Part shown: positions 37,523 through 49,513 of the stretch, one piece after another
Layout: every line of letters begins with the position of its first letter
Numbering within the stretch: the stretch's first letter is position 1
From: Candidatus Gemmiger faecigallinarum
GTDB lineage: Bacteria > Bacillota > Clostridia > Oscillospirales > Ruminococcaceae
DNA: 64,000 nt
Assembly (NCBI GenBank): GCA_019120395.1
Contig: DWVD01000113.1
Coordinates: 1 to 64,000 of the forward strand
Direction of reading: 5' to 3'
Program-made: the position numbers and the translations under genes
Notes under the pieces: model-generated
Database searches by the model: none
The model's input: only the letters and a program-made list of their open reading frames with translations
Told to the model about the DNA's origin: nothing

Positions 37523-39574
37523 ATGGGGTATCGCATCTGGCAGCCGAAGCCGCTGGATGAGCAGGCGGCGGCCGCTTTGCAGCAGTCCGGCTGCGGCAGG
37601 CTGCTTTCGCGGGTGCTGGCCGCGCGGGGCTGCCAAACGCCGCAGCAGGCCGCGGCGCTGCTGGAGGGGGAAACGCCCCTGTCCGACCCGTTTGCCATCC
37701 GGGATATGGACAAGGCGGTGGAGCGGCTGCACCGCGCCGTGGAGGAGGGCGAGACCATCGTCATTTACGGCGACTACGACGTGGACGGCGTCACCGCCAC
37801 CGCCATTTTGTACGAGTATCTCACCAACCTGGGCGCGCAGGTGCGCTGCAAACTGCCCCTGCGCACCGAGGGCGGCTACGGCATGAACAAGGACGCGCTG
37901 AAAAAACTGGCGGACAAGGGCTATACCCTGATCGTCACGGTGGACAACGGCATCGCCGCCGTGGAGGAAGCCGCCTACGCCAGGGAGCTGGGCATCGACC
38001 TGGTCATCACCGACCACCATCTGCCCTCCGGCCCGCTGCCCGACGCGGCGGCGGTGGTGGACCCCAACCGCCCCGACGACGAGAGCGGCTGCGGCAGCCT
38101 GTGCGGCGCCGGCGTCGCCTTCAAGCTCTGCGCCGCCATGGAGGGCTGCGACCCTGCCGAGATGCTGGACGTCTGCGGCGACCTGGCGGCCATCGGCACG
38201 GTGGCCGACGTGGTGCCGCTGGTGGGCGAGAACCGCACCCTGGTGCGGGAGGGCCTGGCCCTGCTGGCGGACACCGTCCGCCCCGGCCTGGCCGCCTTGC
38301 TGGAAGCCGCCGGCTGCGGCGGCAAGCCCGTTACCGCCGAGATGATCGGTTACAGCATCGCCCCGCGGCTCAACGCCGCCGGACGCATGGACACGGCCGC
38401 CACCGCCTTAAAGCTGCTTTTGTGCGAGAACGAGGAGCAGGCCGACGGCATCGCCGCCCGCCTGACCGAGATCAACACCGCCCGCCAGCACACCGAGCAG
38501 GAGGTTCTGGCCGCCGCCCTGGCCCGGCTGGAGGCGGAACCCGCCCGCGCCCATGACCGGGTGCTGGTGGTCTGGGGCGAAAACTGGCACCCCGGCGTGC
38601 TGGGCATCGTGGCCAGCCGCCTGATGGAGCGGTTTGGCCGCCCGGCCATCGTGATCTCGCTGGCCGACGGCGAGGGCCGGGGCAGCGGCCGCGCCCCCCG
38701 CAGCTTTGATTTGCACGGCGCGCTGGAGGCCTGCGCCGGCCTGCTGACACGCTACGGCGGCCACGCGGCCGCCGCCGGCCTGACGCTGGAGGAAGAAAGA
38801 CTGCCCGCTTTCCGCAGCGCCGTCAACCGCTGGGCGGCCGAGCGCCATCCCCGGCCGGAACCGCCGGTGCTGGAGCTGGACGCCCCTGCCGCCGTGGCCG
38901 AGCTGACGCTGGACGAGGTCGGCCAGCTGGAACGGCTGGCGCCCTTTGGCGGCGGCAACCACCAGCCGCTGTTTTTCATCCAAGACGCCGTGGTGGACGG
39001 CGTCTGGCCCATGGGCGCCGAAAAGCGCCACAGCCGCATCCGGCTGCGCCAGGGGCAGGCCACCTGCTTTGCCTCGCTGTTCGGCACCCCGCCGGAGGAC
39101 CTGCCCTACCGGGTGGGCACAGCGGTGGACGCGGCGGTGGAGGCCGGCATCTTCAACGGCCGCAACGGGCCGGGGGTGTCGCTGCATATCCGGGCGATGC
39201 GCCCCGCCGGCATGGGGGACGGCCCCTGCCGCCAGGCGGCGCTGCTGGATGATTTTCTGGCCGGGCGCAGCCTGACGCAGGATCAGGCCGCCGCGCTGAG
39301 CCCCACCCGTGCCGACACGGTGGCATTGTACCGGCTGGTGCAGTCCGGCGCCGTCTTTGCTGAAGACCTGCAGCCCGCCTTTGCGGCGCTGGGGGCGGAA
39401 TACGCCGGCAAGACGCTGGTCAGCCTGGAGGCGCTGCGGGAACTTGGCCTGGTGGAGCGCCGGGGCGCCCGCTGGATGCCCGCCGCTGTCAGCGGCAAAA
39501 AAGACCTGACCAGCGCGCCGATCCTGCGGCGCATGGCGGCCATGGCCGCACAGGAAAACCAAGAGAGGGGATGA
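37523..39574 (+). CDS. recJ: Single-stranded-DNA-specific exonuclease RecJ (alternative start 37511)
   Basis: VIYGDYDVDGVTATAILYEYL, ITDHHLP, SGRAPRSFDLHGALEACAGLLTRYGGHAAAAGLTL. Confidence 0.95.
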   Translation: MGYRIWQPKPLDEQAAAALQQSGCGRLLSRVLAARGCQTPQQAAALLEGETPLSDPFAIRDMDKAVERLHRAVEEGETIVIYGDYDVDGVTATAILYEYLTNLGAQVRCKLPLRTEGGYGMNKDALKKLADKGYTLIVTVDNGIAAVEEAAYARELGIDLVITDHHLPSGPLPDAAAVVDPNRPDDESGCGSLCGAGVAFKLCAAMEGCDPAEMLDVCGDLAAIGTVADVVPLVGENRTLVREGLALLADTVRPGLAALLEAAGCGGKPVTAEMIGYSIAPRLNAAGRMDTAATALKLLLCENEEQADGIAARLTEINTARQHTEQEVLAAALARLEAEPARAHDRVLVVWGENWHPGVLGIVASRLMERFGRPAIVISLADGEGRGSGRAPRSFDLHGALEACAGLLTRYGGHAAAAGLTLEEERLPAFRSAVNRWAAERHPRPEPPVLELDAPAAVAELTLDEVGQLERLAPFGGGNHQPLFFIQDAVVDGVWPMGAEKRHSRIRLRQGQATCFASLFGTPPEDLPYRVGTAVDAAVEAGIFNGRNGPGVSLHIRAMRPAGMGDGPCRQAALLDDFLAGRSLTQDQAAALSPTRADTVALYRLVQSGAVFAEDLQPAFAALGAEYAGKTLVSLEALRELGLVERRGARWMPAAVSGKKDLTSAPILRRMAAMAAQENQERG

Positions 39575-39578
39575 CCGC

Positions 39579-41795
<2,217 letters not shown>

Positions 41796-41822
41796 CACGC
41801 CTGCCGCCCCAAACAGAAAACC

Positions 41823-43556
41823 ATGACGATCCCACAGCACAAAAACCGCATACGCACCCTGGCCGCGGCGCTTGCCGGCGCTGCGGCCGGCGTTGCCATA
41901 TTCTTCTGGCTGTACGGCGCCATGACGCTGGACGTTACCAGCGACGCATGGATCCTGAACGGCTACGACGAGACCGACATTTTGCAGCATTACGCCGGCT
42001 GGGTGCTGTTCCGCAACTCCCATTGGGCGCTGCCGCCCGGCCTGTGCGACACGCTGGCCTGGCCCCAGGGCACCATGATCGCCTATACCGACAGCCTGCC
42101 CTGGGTCAGCATGGCGTTCAAGCTGCTGCGCGGGGCGCTGCCTTCCACCTTCCAGTGGTTTGGCTGGTACACGCTGTTCTGCTTTGCCATGCAGGGGGCG
42201 GCGGGGGCGCTGCTCTGCACCCGCGGCGCAAAGTCCGGCGGCTGGGGCGGCCACCTCGCCTTTGCCGCGCTGGGCGGACTGCTGTTCGTCTGCCTGCCCA
42301 CTTTGTGGGAGCGGGCCTTCCGCCATGTGGCGCTGGCGTCGCAGTATCTGTTTTTGTTTGCGCTGTATTTTTATCTCGAATACCGCGCCGCCCTGGCGCA
42401 GGGGCGGCGGCCCCGGTGGGGCTGGGTCTTTGCGGCGCTGCCCTTTGCGGCGGTGGGCATCCACCCCTATTTTCTGCCGCCGGTCATGCTGTGCACGCTG
42501 CTGGCGGGCATTGAGCTTTGGCGCGCCGCCAAACGGCCGCTGGCCGGGGCGGGGCTGTTCGGCGGCGGGCTGCTGGCCGCGCTGGCCGGGGCCTGGCTCA
42601 CCGGTGCGGTGGGCGGCGGGGTGGAGGTCTCCCGCCACGGTTACGGCGAGATCTCGATGAACCTCAACGCCCTGTTCAACCCCAGCTCCCGCGGCGGCTA
42701 CACCTGGTCGCGCCTTCTGCCCCAGCAGGCGCAGAACCCCAGCCAGTACGACGGCTTCAACTACCTGGGGCTGGGCGTGCTGGCGCTGGTGGCGTCGGCG
42801 CTTTTGTACAGCGTATGGCGCACGGCGCGCTGCCCGGCGGATACCGCCGCCTGGTGGCGGCGCAACGGCCCGCTGTTTGCCGCCTGCGCGTTCCTGACGC
42901 TGTTTGCCGTCACCAACAACATCACCTTTGGCAGCTGGACGCTGTCTATCCCCATTCCGCAGGCGCTGACCGACCTGTGCGGCATCTTCCGCTCCAGCGG
43001 GCGGATGTTCTACCTGGTGGCCGCCTGCATGGTGCTGTTCGGCGTGTACACGCTGCGCGGCGCCTGCGCCTGGTCGCACCCGGCCGCGGGGCGGGGCAGG
43101 GCGCTTGCCTGCGGGCTGCTGGCGGTGGTCTGCGCCGTGCAGCTGTGGGACCTGTCCGCCGTGGCGGCCCAAAAACGGGCGCTGTTTGCTCAGGAGCCCG
43201 CCCCCAATGTGGTCACCGCCGCCGAGACCCAGACCCTGGGCGCCGGCCACATCCGCCTGCTGGCGGCGTCCCCCCTGCGGGAGGATCGAACCCGCCGTCT
43301 GGCCATCCTGGCCGGCAAGCAGGGGCTTGCCACCAACATCTCCATCGCCGTTTCGGGCCAGTATCCCGCCGCCGAGGCCCTGGCCCTGCAGGCCGGCGAG
43401 CAGCTGCTGGCGGGGCAGTACGACCCCGAGACCGTCTACGTCACCACCGACGGCGCCCAGTACGAGCAGTGGCAGTCGATCTATGCCGGCGACCCCGGTG
43501 TGACGCTGTTCGTCACCGATTCCTGCTATTTCCTGGTTCCGCAGGCGGCGGGCTGA
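41823..43556 (+). CDS. Polytopic membrane protein, glycosyltransferase-like (DUF6311-type)
   Basis: ~10 TM segments; NGYDETDILQHYAGWVLFRNSHWALPPGLCDTLAWPQGTMIAYTDSLPW and SRHGYGEISMNLNALFNPSSRGGYTWSRLLP. Confidence 0.75.
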   Translation: MTIPQHKNRIRTLAAALAGAAAGVAIFFWLYGAMTLDVTSDAWILNGYDETDILQHYAGWVLFRNSHWALPPGLCDTLAWPQGTMIAYTDSLPWVSMAFKLLRGALPSTFQWFGWYTLFCFAMQGAAGALLCTRGAKSGGWGGHLAFAALGGLLFVCLPTLWERAFRHVALASQYLFLFALYFYLEYRAALAQGRRPRWGWVFAALPFAAVGIHPYFLPPVMLCTLLAGIELWRAAKRPLAGAGLFGGGLLAALAGAWLTGAVGGGVEVSRHGYGEISMNLNALFNPSSRGGYTWSRLLPQQAQNPSQYDGFNYLGLGVLALVASALLYSVWRTARCPADTAAWWRRNGPLFAACAFLTLFAVTNNITFGSWTLSIPIPQALTDLCGIFRSSGRMFYLVAACMVLFGVYTLRGACAWSHPAAGRGRALACGLLAVVCAVQLWDLSAVAAQKRALFAQEPAPNVVTAAETQTLGAGHIRLLAASPLREDRTRRLAILAGKQGLATNISIAVSGQYPAAEALALQAGEQLLAGQYDPETVYVTTDGAQYEQWQSIYAGDPGVTLFVTDSCYFLVPQAAG

Positions 43557-43607
43557 GCCGGCGTGCGGTTCCCTTGATTTATTGTTATAACAAAAAGGAA
43601 GGCTTTT

Positions 43608-44066
43608 ATGCGTGCAGTGATCCAGCGTGTATCCCGGGCGTCCGTCGCAGTCAACGGGGGCGAGCCCCGCGCCATCGGGCCGGGCATCGTCATCCTTTTG
43701 GGCGTGGGCGAGCACGACACCCTTGCCATCGTGCCCAAACTGGCCGAAAAATGCGCCCAGCTGCGCATTTTTGAGGACGAGGACGGCAAGCTCAACCGCA
43801 GCGCCGCCGAGCTTGGCTATTCGGCGCTGGTGGTCAGCAATTTCACCCTGTACGGTGACACCGCCAGGGGCCGCCGTCCCAGCTTTATCCGCGCCGCAAA
43901 ACCGCCGCTGTCGGTAGAGGCCTACGAGGCGTTTCTCCGGGAAATGCAGCGCCAGGGCCTGAAACAGGTGCAGCACGGCGAGTTCGGCGCCGATATGCAG
44001 GTCTCGCTGGTCAACGACGGCCCCGTCACCATCGTCATCGACACCGACGACTGGGCAAAGCATTGA
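43608..44066 (+). CDS. dtd: D-aminoacyl-tRNA deacylase
   Basis: MRAVIQRVSRASVAVNGGEPRAIGPGIVILLGV...FTLYGDTARGRRPSFIRAAKP...GEFGADMQVSLVNDGPVTIVID. Confidence 0.96.
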   Translation: MRAVIQRVSRASVAVNGGEPRAIGPGIVILLGVGEHDTLAIVPKLAEKCAQLRIFEDEDGKLNRSAAELGYSALVVSNFTLYGDTARGRRPSFIRAAKPPLSVEAYEAFLREMQRQGLKQVQHGEFGADMQVSLVNDGPVTIVIDTDDWAKH

Positions 44067-44144
44067 CAAACCCCGGCAAACATGGTATCCTGACCCATCC
44101 TATCTCACCCACCACGCCGCGCGCTGCGCGGGGGAGGCAAACCC

Positions 44145-44744
44145 ATGAAACTGATCCATATCCTTGGCCCGGCCATGCTGTACACCAACACCTTTCTGGT
44201 GCTGACCGAGGCCGGCCATGCCGTCGCCATCGACCCGGCGGCCGACCCGCAGCGGTATCTGGACCAGCTGGAACAGAACCACGCCGTGCTGACCCATATC
44301 CTGCTGACCCACGGCCACTACGACCATGTGGGCGCGGTGGGGGCGCTGCAAAAGGCCACCGGCGCAAAAGTGTATCTGGAACCTGCCGACCGGCAGGGCA
44401 GCCAGATGTTCCCGCTGGCGTCCGCCGACGCGGCTTACCCCGCCGACGGCAGGCTGACCGTCGACGAGCTGACCTTTACCGTCTGGCGTACCCCCGGCCA
44501 CACGCCGGGCAGCGTCTGCCTGTACTGCAACGGGTATCTGTTCAGCGGCGACACGCTGTTTGCCGGCAGCTGCGGCCGCACCGACCTGCCCGGCGGCAGC
44601 ACCGCCGATATGCGCCGCAGTCTTTCGCTGCTGGCGGAACTGCCGCTGCCGGAGGACACCCGCGTGCTGCCCGGCCACGGCGAGGACACCACCCTGGGCG
44701 AGGAAAAACGGCACAACCCGTATATGATGGGGGCGTGGTTTTGA
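44145..44744 (+). CDS. MBL-fold metallohydrolase (glyoxalase II-like)
   Basis: ILLTHGHYDHVGAV, WRTPGHTPGSVCLY, LFSGDTLFAGSCGRTDLPGGS, LPGHGEDTTLGEEK. Confidence 0.93.
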   Translation: MKLIHILGPAMLYTNTFLVLTEAGHAVAIDPAADPQRYLDQLEQNHAVLTHILLTHGHYDHVGAVGALQKATGAKVYLEPADRQGSQMFPLASADAAYPADGRLTVDELTFTVWRTPGHTPGSVCLYCNGYLFSGDTLFAGSCGRTDLPGGSTADMRRSLSLLAELPLPEDTRVLPGHGEDTTLGEEKRHNPYMMGAWF

Positions 44745-46237
44745 TGGAGGAAGAAAACAATGCCATGCGGCTGATCCTGTGCGGCACCGCCGGCTACGAG
44801 GCCGAACACACCGCGCGGATGTTTTTCCAGATGCAGCGGACCGACTGCCCGCCGCCGGACGGCGATTATCTGCTGGTCTCGGCCAAGCCCTACGCGTTCC
44901 TGGCGCTGCTGCGCCGGGACGGCGTCTCCCGCTGGCAGGCCCAGCCCGCCGACCCGGACGCAGACCTGCAGGCGCGGGAGTATGCGCTGTGCAAAATGCT
45001 GTATCAGTTTTTGCAGCGGCAGACCGGCATCCGCCCGCCCTGGGGCATGATGACCGGCGTGCGCCCGGTGCGCATCATCCACGATATGCGCGCCGCCGGC
45101 GCCACCGAGCAGCAGATCGAGGAACGTTTTAACGGCCACTTTGACTGTACCCGCCAGCGGTTCGATATGGCAAAGCGCATCGCGGACCTGCAGCGGCCCA
45201 TTTTGGAGGCCGCCCGCCCCATGGACTGCAGCCTGTACGCGGGCATCCCGTTCTGCCCGTCCCGGTGCAGCTACTGCAGCTTTGTCTCCCGCACGGTGGG
45301 GGACAAGGCCACCCGCGCGCTGGTGCAGCCCTATGTGGACTGCCTGTGCCAGGAGCTGGAAACGATGCGGCAGGTGGCAGCCGACTGCGGCCTGGACGTA
45401 AAAACGCTTTACATCGGCGGCGGCACCCCCACCAGCCTGTCGGCGGACCAGCTGCGCCAGCTGATGGGGAAACTGTCCGGCCTGTTTGACCTGGGCAGGC
45501 TGCAGGAATATACCGTCGAGGCCGGCCGCCCCGACTGCACCGATTACGAGAAACTCTGCGTGCTGAAGGAGTACGGCGCCACCCGCATCTCCATCAACCC
45601 GCAGACCTTCTCGGACCAGGTGCTCAAAAACATCGGCCGCAAACATACTGCCCGGGACATTCTGGACTGCTTTGCCGCCGCCCGCAGGGCAGGGCACGGC
45701 AACATCAACATGGACCTGATCGCCGGCCTGCCCGGCGACACGGTGGAAGGGTTCCGCAAAAGCCTCAAGACCGCCATCTCGCTGGAGCCGGAGAACATCA
45801 CGGTGCACACCCTGACGCTCAAGCGCGCCTCCAACCTGGTGGTGGAACACCGCGCCGCCGCATACGATGACGTAGCCCGCATGCTGGAAAGCTGCACCCT
45901 GCTGGAACAGGCCGGATATGTGCCCTATTATCTTTACCGGCAGAAAGGCACCCTGCAGAACCTGGAAAACATCGGCTGGTGCAAGCCGGGGTACGAGGGG
46001 CTTTACAACATCTACATCATGGAGGAGGTCCACACCATCCTCTCGGCCGGCGCGGGCGGCTCCACCAAGCTGGTGCAGCCGGGCGTGCGCCATGCCCGCA
46101 TCGAGCGCATCTTCAACTACAAATACCCCACCGAGTATATCGACCATTTTGACACGGTGCTTTCCCGCAAGGAAGGAGTGAAGGACTTTTATGCCGAATT
46201 CTCCGACACGGATCCCCAAACGGCTGGTGGGCGGTAA
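44744..46237 (+). CDS. hemZ: HemZ-type coproporphyrinogen dehydrogenase-like radical SAM protein
   Basis: SLYAGIPFCPSRCSYCSFVS (CxxxCxxC), TLYIGGGTPTSLSADQL, GHGNINMDLIAGLPGDT, QKGTLQNLENIGWCKPG. Confidence 0.92.
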   Translation: MEEENNAMRLILCGTAGYEAEHTARMFFQMQRTDCPPPDGDYLLVSAKPYAFLALLRRDGVSRWQAQPADPDADLQAREYALCKMLYQFLQRQTGIRPPWGMMTGVRPVRIIHDMRAAGATEQQIEERFNGHFDCTRQRFDMAKRIADLQRPILEAARPMDCSLYAGIPFCPSRCSYCSFVSRTVGDKATRALVQPYVDCLCQELETMRQVAADCGLDVKTLYIGGGTPTSLSADQLRQLMGKLSGLFDLGRLQEYTVEAGRPDCTDYEKLCVLKEYGATRISINPQTFSDQVLKNIGRKHTARDILDCFAAARRAGHGNINMDLIAGLPGDTVEGFRKSLKTAISLEPENITVHTLTLKRASNLVVEHRAAAYDDVARMLESCTLLEQAGYVPYYLYRQKGTLQNLENIGWCKPGYEGLYNIYIMEEVHTILSAGAGGSTKLVQPGVRHARIERIFNYKYPTEYIDHFDTVLSRKEGVKDFYAEFSDTDPQTAGGR

Positions 46238-47135
46238 CCTGATCAACTTTGCCGCCGCCCGCCCGCAGGAATTTGTCGACCTCTGCGAGGCCGAGTATGA
46301 CGCCCGCATCCGCCGCATCTCGCAGGCGGTGCTGGACTCCGGCTGCGCGGTGGTGCTGCTGACAGGGCCTTCCAGTTCCGGCAAGACCACCTCGGCCAAC
46401 CGGCTGGCCCAGGCCATCCGCGCCGCCGGCCGCCGCAGCGAGGTCATCAGCCTGGACGACTTTTTTGTGGGCGAGGGCCGCTATCCCAAACGCCCCGACG
46501 GCTCGGACGACTACGAGTGCGTCGAGGCGCTGGACATCCCGCTTCTGCAATCCTGCCTGCGGGACCTAGCCGAGACCGGCGAATGCGATATGCCGCAGTT
46601 CGACTTTTTGACCCAGCTGCCCAGGCCGGAGCGCCGCCATGTGGACTGCCGTGACGGCGTCGCGGTCATCGAGGGGCTGCACGCCTTCAACCCGCTGCTG
46701 ACCGACCACCTGCCCAAAAGCGCGGTGCTGTTGGTCTATGCCGGCATGCGCGAGGAGTACTGCGACGACGCCGGCGCACGGGTGCTGGCCACGCGGGACC
46801 TGCGGCTTGCGCGACGCATCACGCGGGATTACCTCTTCCGCGGCCACGACGCGAATTTTACGCTGAACCTGTGGCCCCACGTCATCAGTTCGGAAAACAA
46901 ATACATCAAGGTGTTCAAAAACCGGGCCGACCTGGTGCTGGATACGTCTTTCAGCTACGAACCCGGCCTGTGGCGTCAGGTGCTGCTGCCGCTGGTCGAA
47001 AAGATGGCGCCGGGCAGCAGCCGGGCCGCCCGGCTGGCTTCGCTGTGCGCGCAGCTGCGGCCTTTTCTGCCGGTCGACCAGACGCTGGTGCCGCAGCGCA
47101 GCATCCTGAGAGAGTTTATTGGGAAAACGCCCTGA
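46191..47135 (+). CDS. Uridine kinase-like nucleoside kinase
   Basis: VVLLTGPSSSGKTTSANRLAQ, VISLDDFFV, GVAVIEGLHAFNPLL, RRITRDYLFRGHDANFTLNLWPHVISSENKYI; overlaps hemZ 3' end by 47 nt. Confidence 0.88.
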   Translation: MPNSPTRIPKRLVGGNLINFAAARPQEFVDLCEAEYDARIRRISQAVLDSGCAVVLLTGPSSSGKTTSANRLAQAIRAAGRRSEVISLDDFFVGEGRYPKRPDGSDDYECVEALDIPLLQSCLRDLAETGECDMPQFDFLTQLPRPERRHVDCRDGVAVIEGLHAFNPLLTDHLPKSAVLLVYAGMREEYCDDAGARVLATRDLRLARRITRDYLFRGHDANFTLNLWPHVISSENKYIKVFKNRADLVLDTSFSYEPGLWRQVLLPLVEKMAPGSSRAARLASLCAQLRPFLPVDQTLVPQRSILREFIGKTP

Positions 47136-47193
47136 AATTGCCCTGGATGGCCAAGAATTAACGAAACGTACACACATTCTGCACTGCAAAACG

Positions 47194-47222
47194 TTGCAAA
47201 CCGGCAGGCGATAGGCTATAAT
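47194..47222 (+). promoter_or_regulatory. Promoter of zinc-ribbon protein gene
   Basis: TTGCAA - 17 bp - TATAAT. Confidence 0.75.
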
Positions 47223-47310
47223 GCAGATAAACAAGGCCGCCGGCGCGGGGATTTCGCGCCGTTTTGCTGCTGCCGCGGCCAACGCTTTTGCAGAGAAAGA
47301 GGTGCATCCC

Positions 47311-47799
47311 ATGTTTGAAGTAGATATCGAAATGCTGAAGGAACAGGGCCTCCAGATCATGGATACCGCCAAAAAGACTGCGCTGGACATCGCCGACAAG
47401 GGCAAGAACCAGCTGGAACTGCTGAACCAGCAGGCCCGCCTGTCCAAGGCGCAGCGCCAGCTGGGCGCGCTGGTGTACAGCCTGCATAAGGCCGGCGAGG
47501 AAAACCAGCCCCTGGTGGACAAGTACATCGAGGCCATTGCCGAGATCGAAAGCACCATCGAGGCCATCAAGGCCCGCATGACCCCCGCCGAGCGCGCCGA
47601 GGCCGAGGCGGAAGCGGATGCCGAAGAAGAGGAAACGGTCGAGGAGCAGCCCGCCGCCGAGGAAGAAGCCGCGGAGGACGAGGAGATCATCGAGGAAGAG
47701 CCGGACCGCCCCCGCGGCGAGACCAAGGTCTGCCCGGTCTGCCACTCCGAGGTGGACGCCGAGGCGCTGTTCTGCAACCACTGCGGGGCGCAGCTGTGA
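47311..47799 (+). CDS. Coiled-coil protein with acidic linker and C-terminal zinc ribbon
   Basis: MFEVDIEMLKEQGLQIMDTAKKTALDIADKGKNQLELLNQQARLSKAQRQLGALVY...EEEETVEEQPAAEEE...CPVCHSEVDAEALFCNHCG. Confidence 0.85.
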   Translation: MFEVDIEMLKEQGLQIMDTAKKTALDIADKGKNQLELLNQQARLSKAQRQLGALVYSLHKAGEENQPLVDKYIEAIAEIESTIEAIKARMTPAERAEAEAEADAEEEETVEEQPAAEEEAAEDEEIIEEEPDRPRGETKVCPVCHSEVDAEALFCNHCGAQL

Positions 47800-48512
47800 C
47801 CCAGTATCCCCGCAAGGAGCACTACACCGCGGACGACCTGGTCGAGATCATCCGCATCCTGCGCGACCCGGACGCCGGCTGCCCCTGGGACAAGGTGCAG
47901 ACCCACGCTTCCATCCGGATGAATTTTCTGGAGGAAGCCTACGAGGCGGTGGACGCCCTGGACCTGGACGACCCGGAACTTCTTTGCGAGGAACTGGGCG
48001 ACGTGCTGATGCAGACGGCTTTCCACGCCGAGATGGAGGAGGAAGCCGGACGCTTTACCTGGCAGGACGTCTGCGACGGCGTCTGCCGCAAGCTGATCTT
48101 CCGCCATCCGCATATTTTTGGCGCTCAGCCCGGTGTGGAAGGCATAAATGACTGGGATGCGCTCAAAAATAAGGAAAAGGGCCGCACCACCCTGGTCGGG
48201 GACCTGGAAAGCGTTCCCAAAGCCATGCCGGCCCTGATGCGCGCCGCCAAGCTGCAAAAGCGGGCGGAGCGGCGGCTGGGGGCCCTGCCCCCGGAGCCGC
48301 TGCCCCGGGCGGCGGAGGCCGTGGCTTCTGCGCCGGACCGCGATTCCGCCGAAGAGGCGCTGGGCCGGCTGCTGTTTGAGGCCGTCCGCCTGGCGCGGTC
48401 CGCCGGGCTTGATCCCGAGCAGGCCTTGCAGCGGCAGAACGAGCGCTTTTTGCGCGAACAGTCCGCGCAGTCCCGGTCCCGGGAAGAAAACGGGGCGGAC
48501 GCCACCGTTTGA
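47796..48512 (+). CDS. mazG: Nucleoside triphosphate pyrophosphohydrolase MazG
   Basis: LVEIIRILRDPDAGCPWDKVQTHASIRMNFLEEAYEAVDALD...EELGDVLMQTAFHAEM. Confidence 0.95.
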   Translation: MTQYPRKEHYTADDLVEIIRILRDPDAGCPWDKVQTHASIRMNFLEEAYEAVDALDLDDPELLCEELGDVLMQTAFHAEMEEEAGRFTWQDVCDGVCRKLIFRHPHIFGAQPGVEGINDWDALKNKEKGRTTLVGDLESVPKAMPALMRAAKLQKRAERRLGALPPEPLPRAAEAVASAPDRDSAEEALGRLLFEAVRLARSAGLDPEQALQRQNERFLREQSAQSRSREENGADATV

Positions 48513-48605
48513 ACAGCCAGTAAAAAGTATGCCCATGGGAGGCTGTGCCTCCCGGATCGTTTTGCCGGGCGCTTTTTGCATATAAATTACTTGGAGGTAT
48601 AAAAA

Positions 48606-48878
48606 ATGACCAAAGTTGAACTGATTGCCGCTGTTGCCGCCGATGCTGGCCTGACCAAAAAGGACGCCGAGAAGGCTGTCAACAGTGTTGTCAACGCCAT
48701 TACCGAGGCACTGAAGCAGGGCGACAAGGTTTCGCTGGTCGGCTTCGGTACCTTTGAGGTGCGCGAGCGCCCCGAGCGTAAGGGCCGCAATCCCCAGACC
48801 AAGCAGGAGATCGTGATCCCTGCATCCAAGCTGCCCGCTTTCAAGGCCGGCAAGGCGCTGAAGGATTCGGTGCAGTAA
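48606..48878 (+). CDS. hup: HU-family DNA-binding protein
   Basis: [86 protein letters not shown]. Confidence 0.97.
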   Translation: MTKVELIAAVAADAGLTKKDAEKAVNSVVNAITEALKQGDKVSLVGFGTFEVRERPERKGRNPQTKQEIVIPASKLPAFKAGKALKDSVQ

Positions 48879-49139
48879 ACCAAAGCCACGCTGCGGCCAG
48901 GGCCGCGGCATGCCCGTCGCTTTTGCCCGACGGGGCGCGCATCAGGAAGCGATCGCCGCAGATCCAACCCCGCAGGCCGGTGCACGGCTGTGCGGGGGCG
49001 GGCCGCGGCACCGCGCGGTTTTGCTGCCTGCGCGGCAGGACTGGCGCTTCCTGCAAAGCGTGCTCCGCGGTAGAAGGCGGCGGGCTGTTTTTGTTCGGGC
49101 CCCTGCGCCCAAAAAAGACACAGAAAAGGAGAACGATCC

Positions 49140-49385
49140 ATGCGTTTGGATAAATATCTCAAGGTCAGCCGCCTGATCAAGCGGCGCACCCTGGCAAACG
49201 AGGTGGCCGATGCCGGCCGGGTGCTGGTTAACGGCAAGGCGGCCAAGGCCAGCTATACCGTAAAGACCGGCGACGAGATCGAGATCACCTTTGGCAATTG
49301 GCCGGTCCGGGTGCGGGTGCTTTCGACCGAGGAACCCCGCGGCAAGGACGTGGCCCGCGAACTGTACGAGGTCCTGGCGGAATAA
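49140..49385 (+). CDS. rqcP: S4-domain RNA-binding protein RqcP (YabO)
   Basis: MRLDKYLKVSRLIKRRTLANEVADAGRVLVNGKAAKASYTVKTGDEIEITFG; mazG/yabP/yabQ/divIC/yabR synteny. Confidence 0.93.
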   Translation: MRLDKYLKVSRLIKRRTLANEVADAGRVLVNGKAAKASYTVKTGDEIEITFGNWPVRVRVLSTEEPRGKDVARELYEVLAE

Positions 49386-49513
49386 AAAGCGGACGGCATA
49401 TTTCTCTGCGGCGGCGCATATATAGTTAGGGAGAACCGGACCGGCGGGCGGCGCGCAGACCCTCTGCCCGGCCTGACGGTCCGGTCCGGACGCCAGAAGG
49501 GAAGGTGCCGCCC

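Noticed and set aside
46566-48911. 781-aa minus-strand ORF
   Set aside because: Runs antisense across five well-supported genes.
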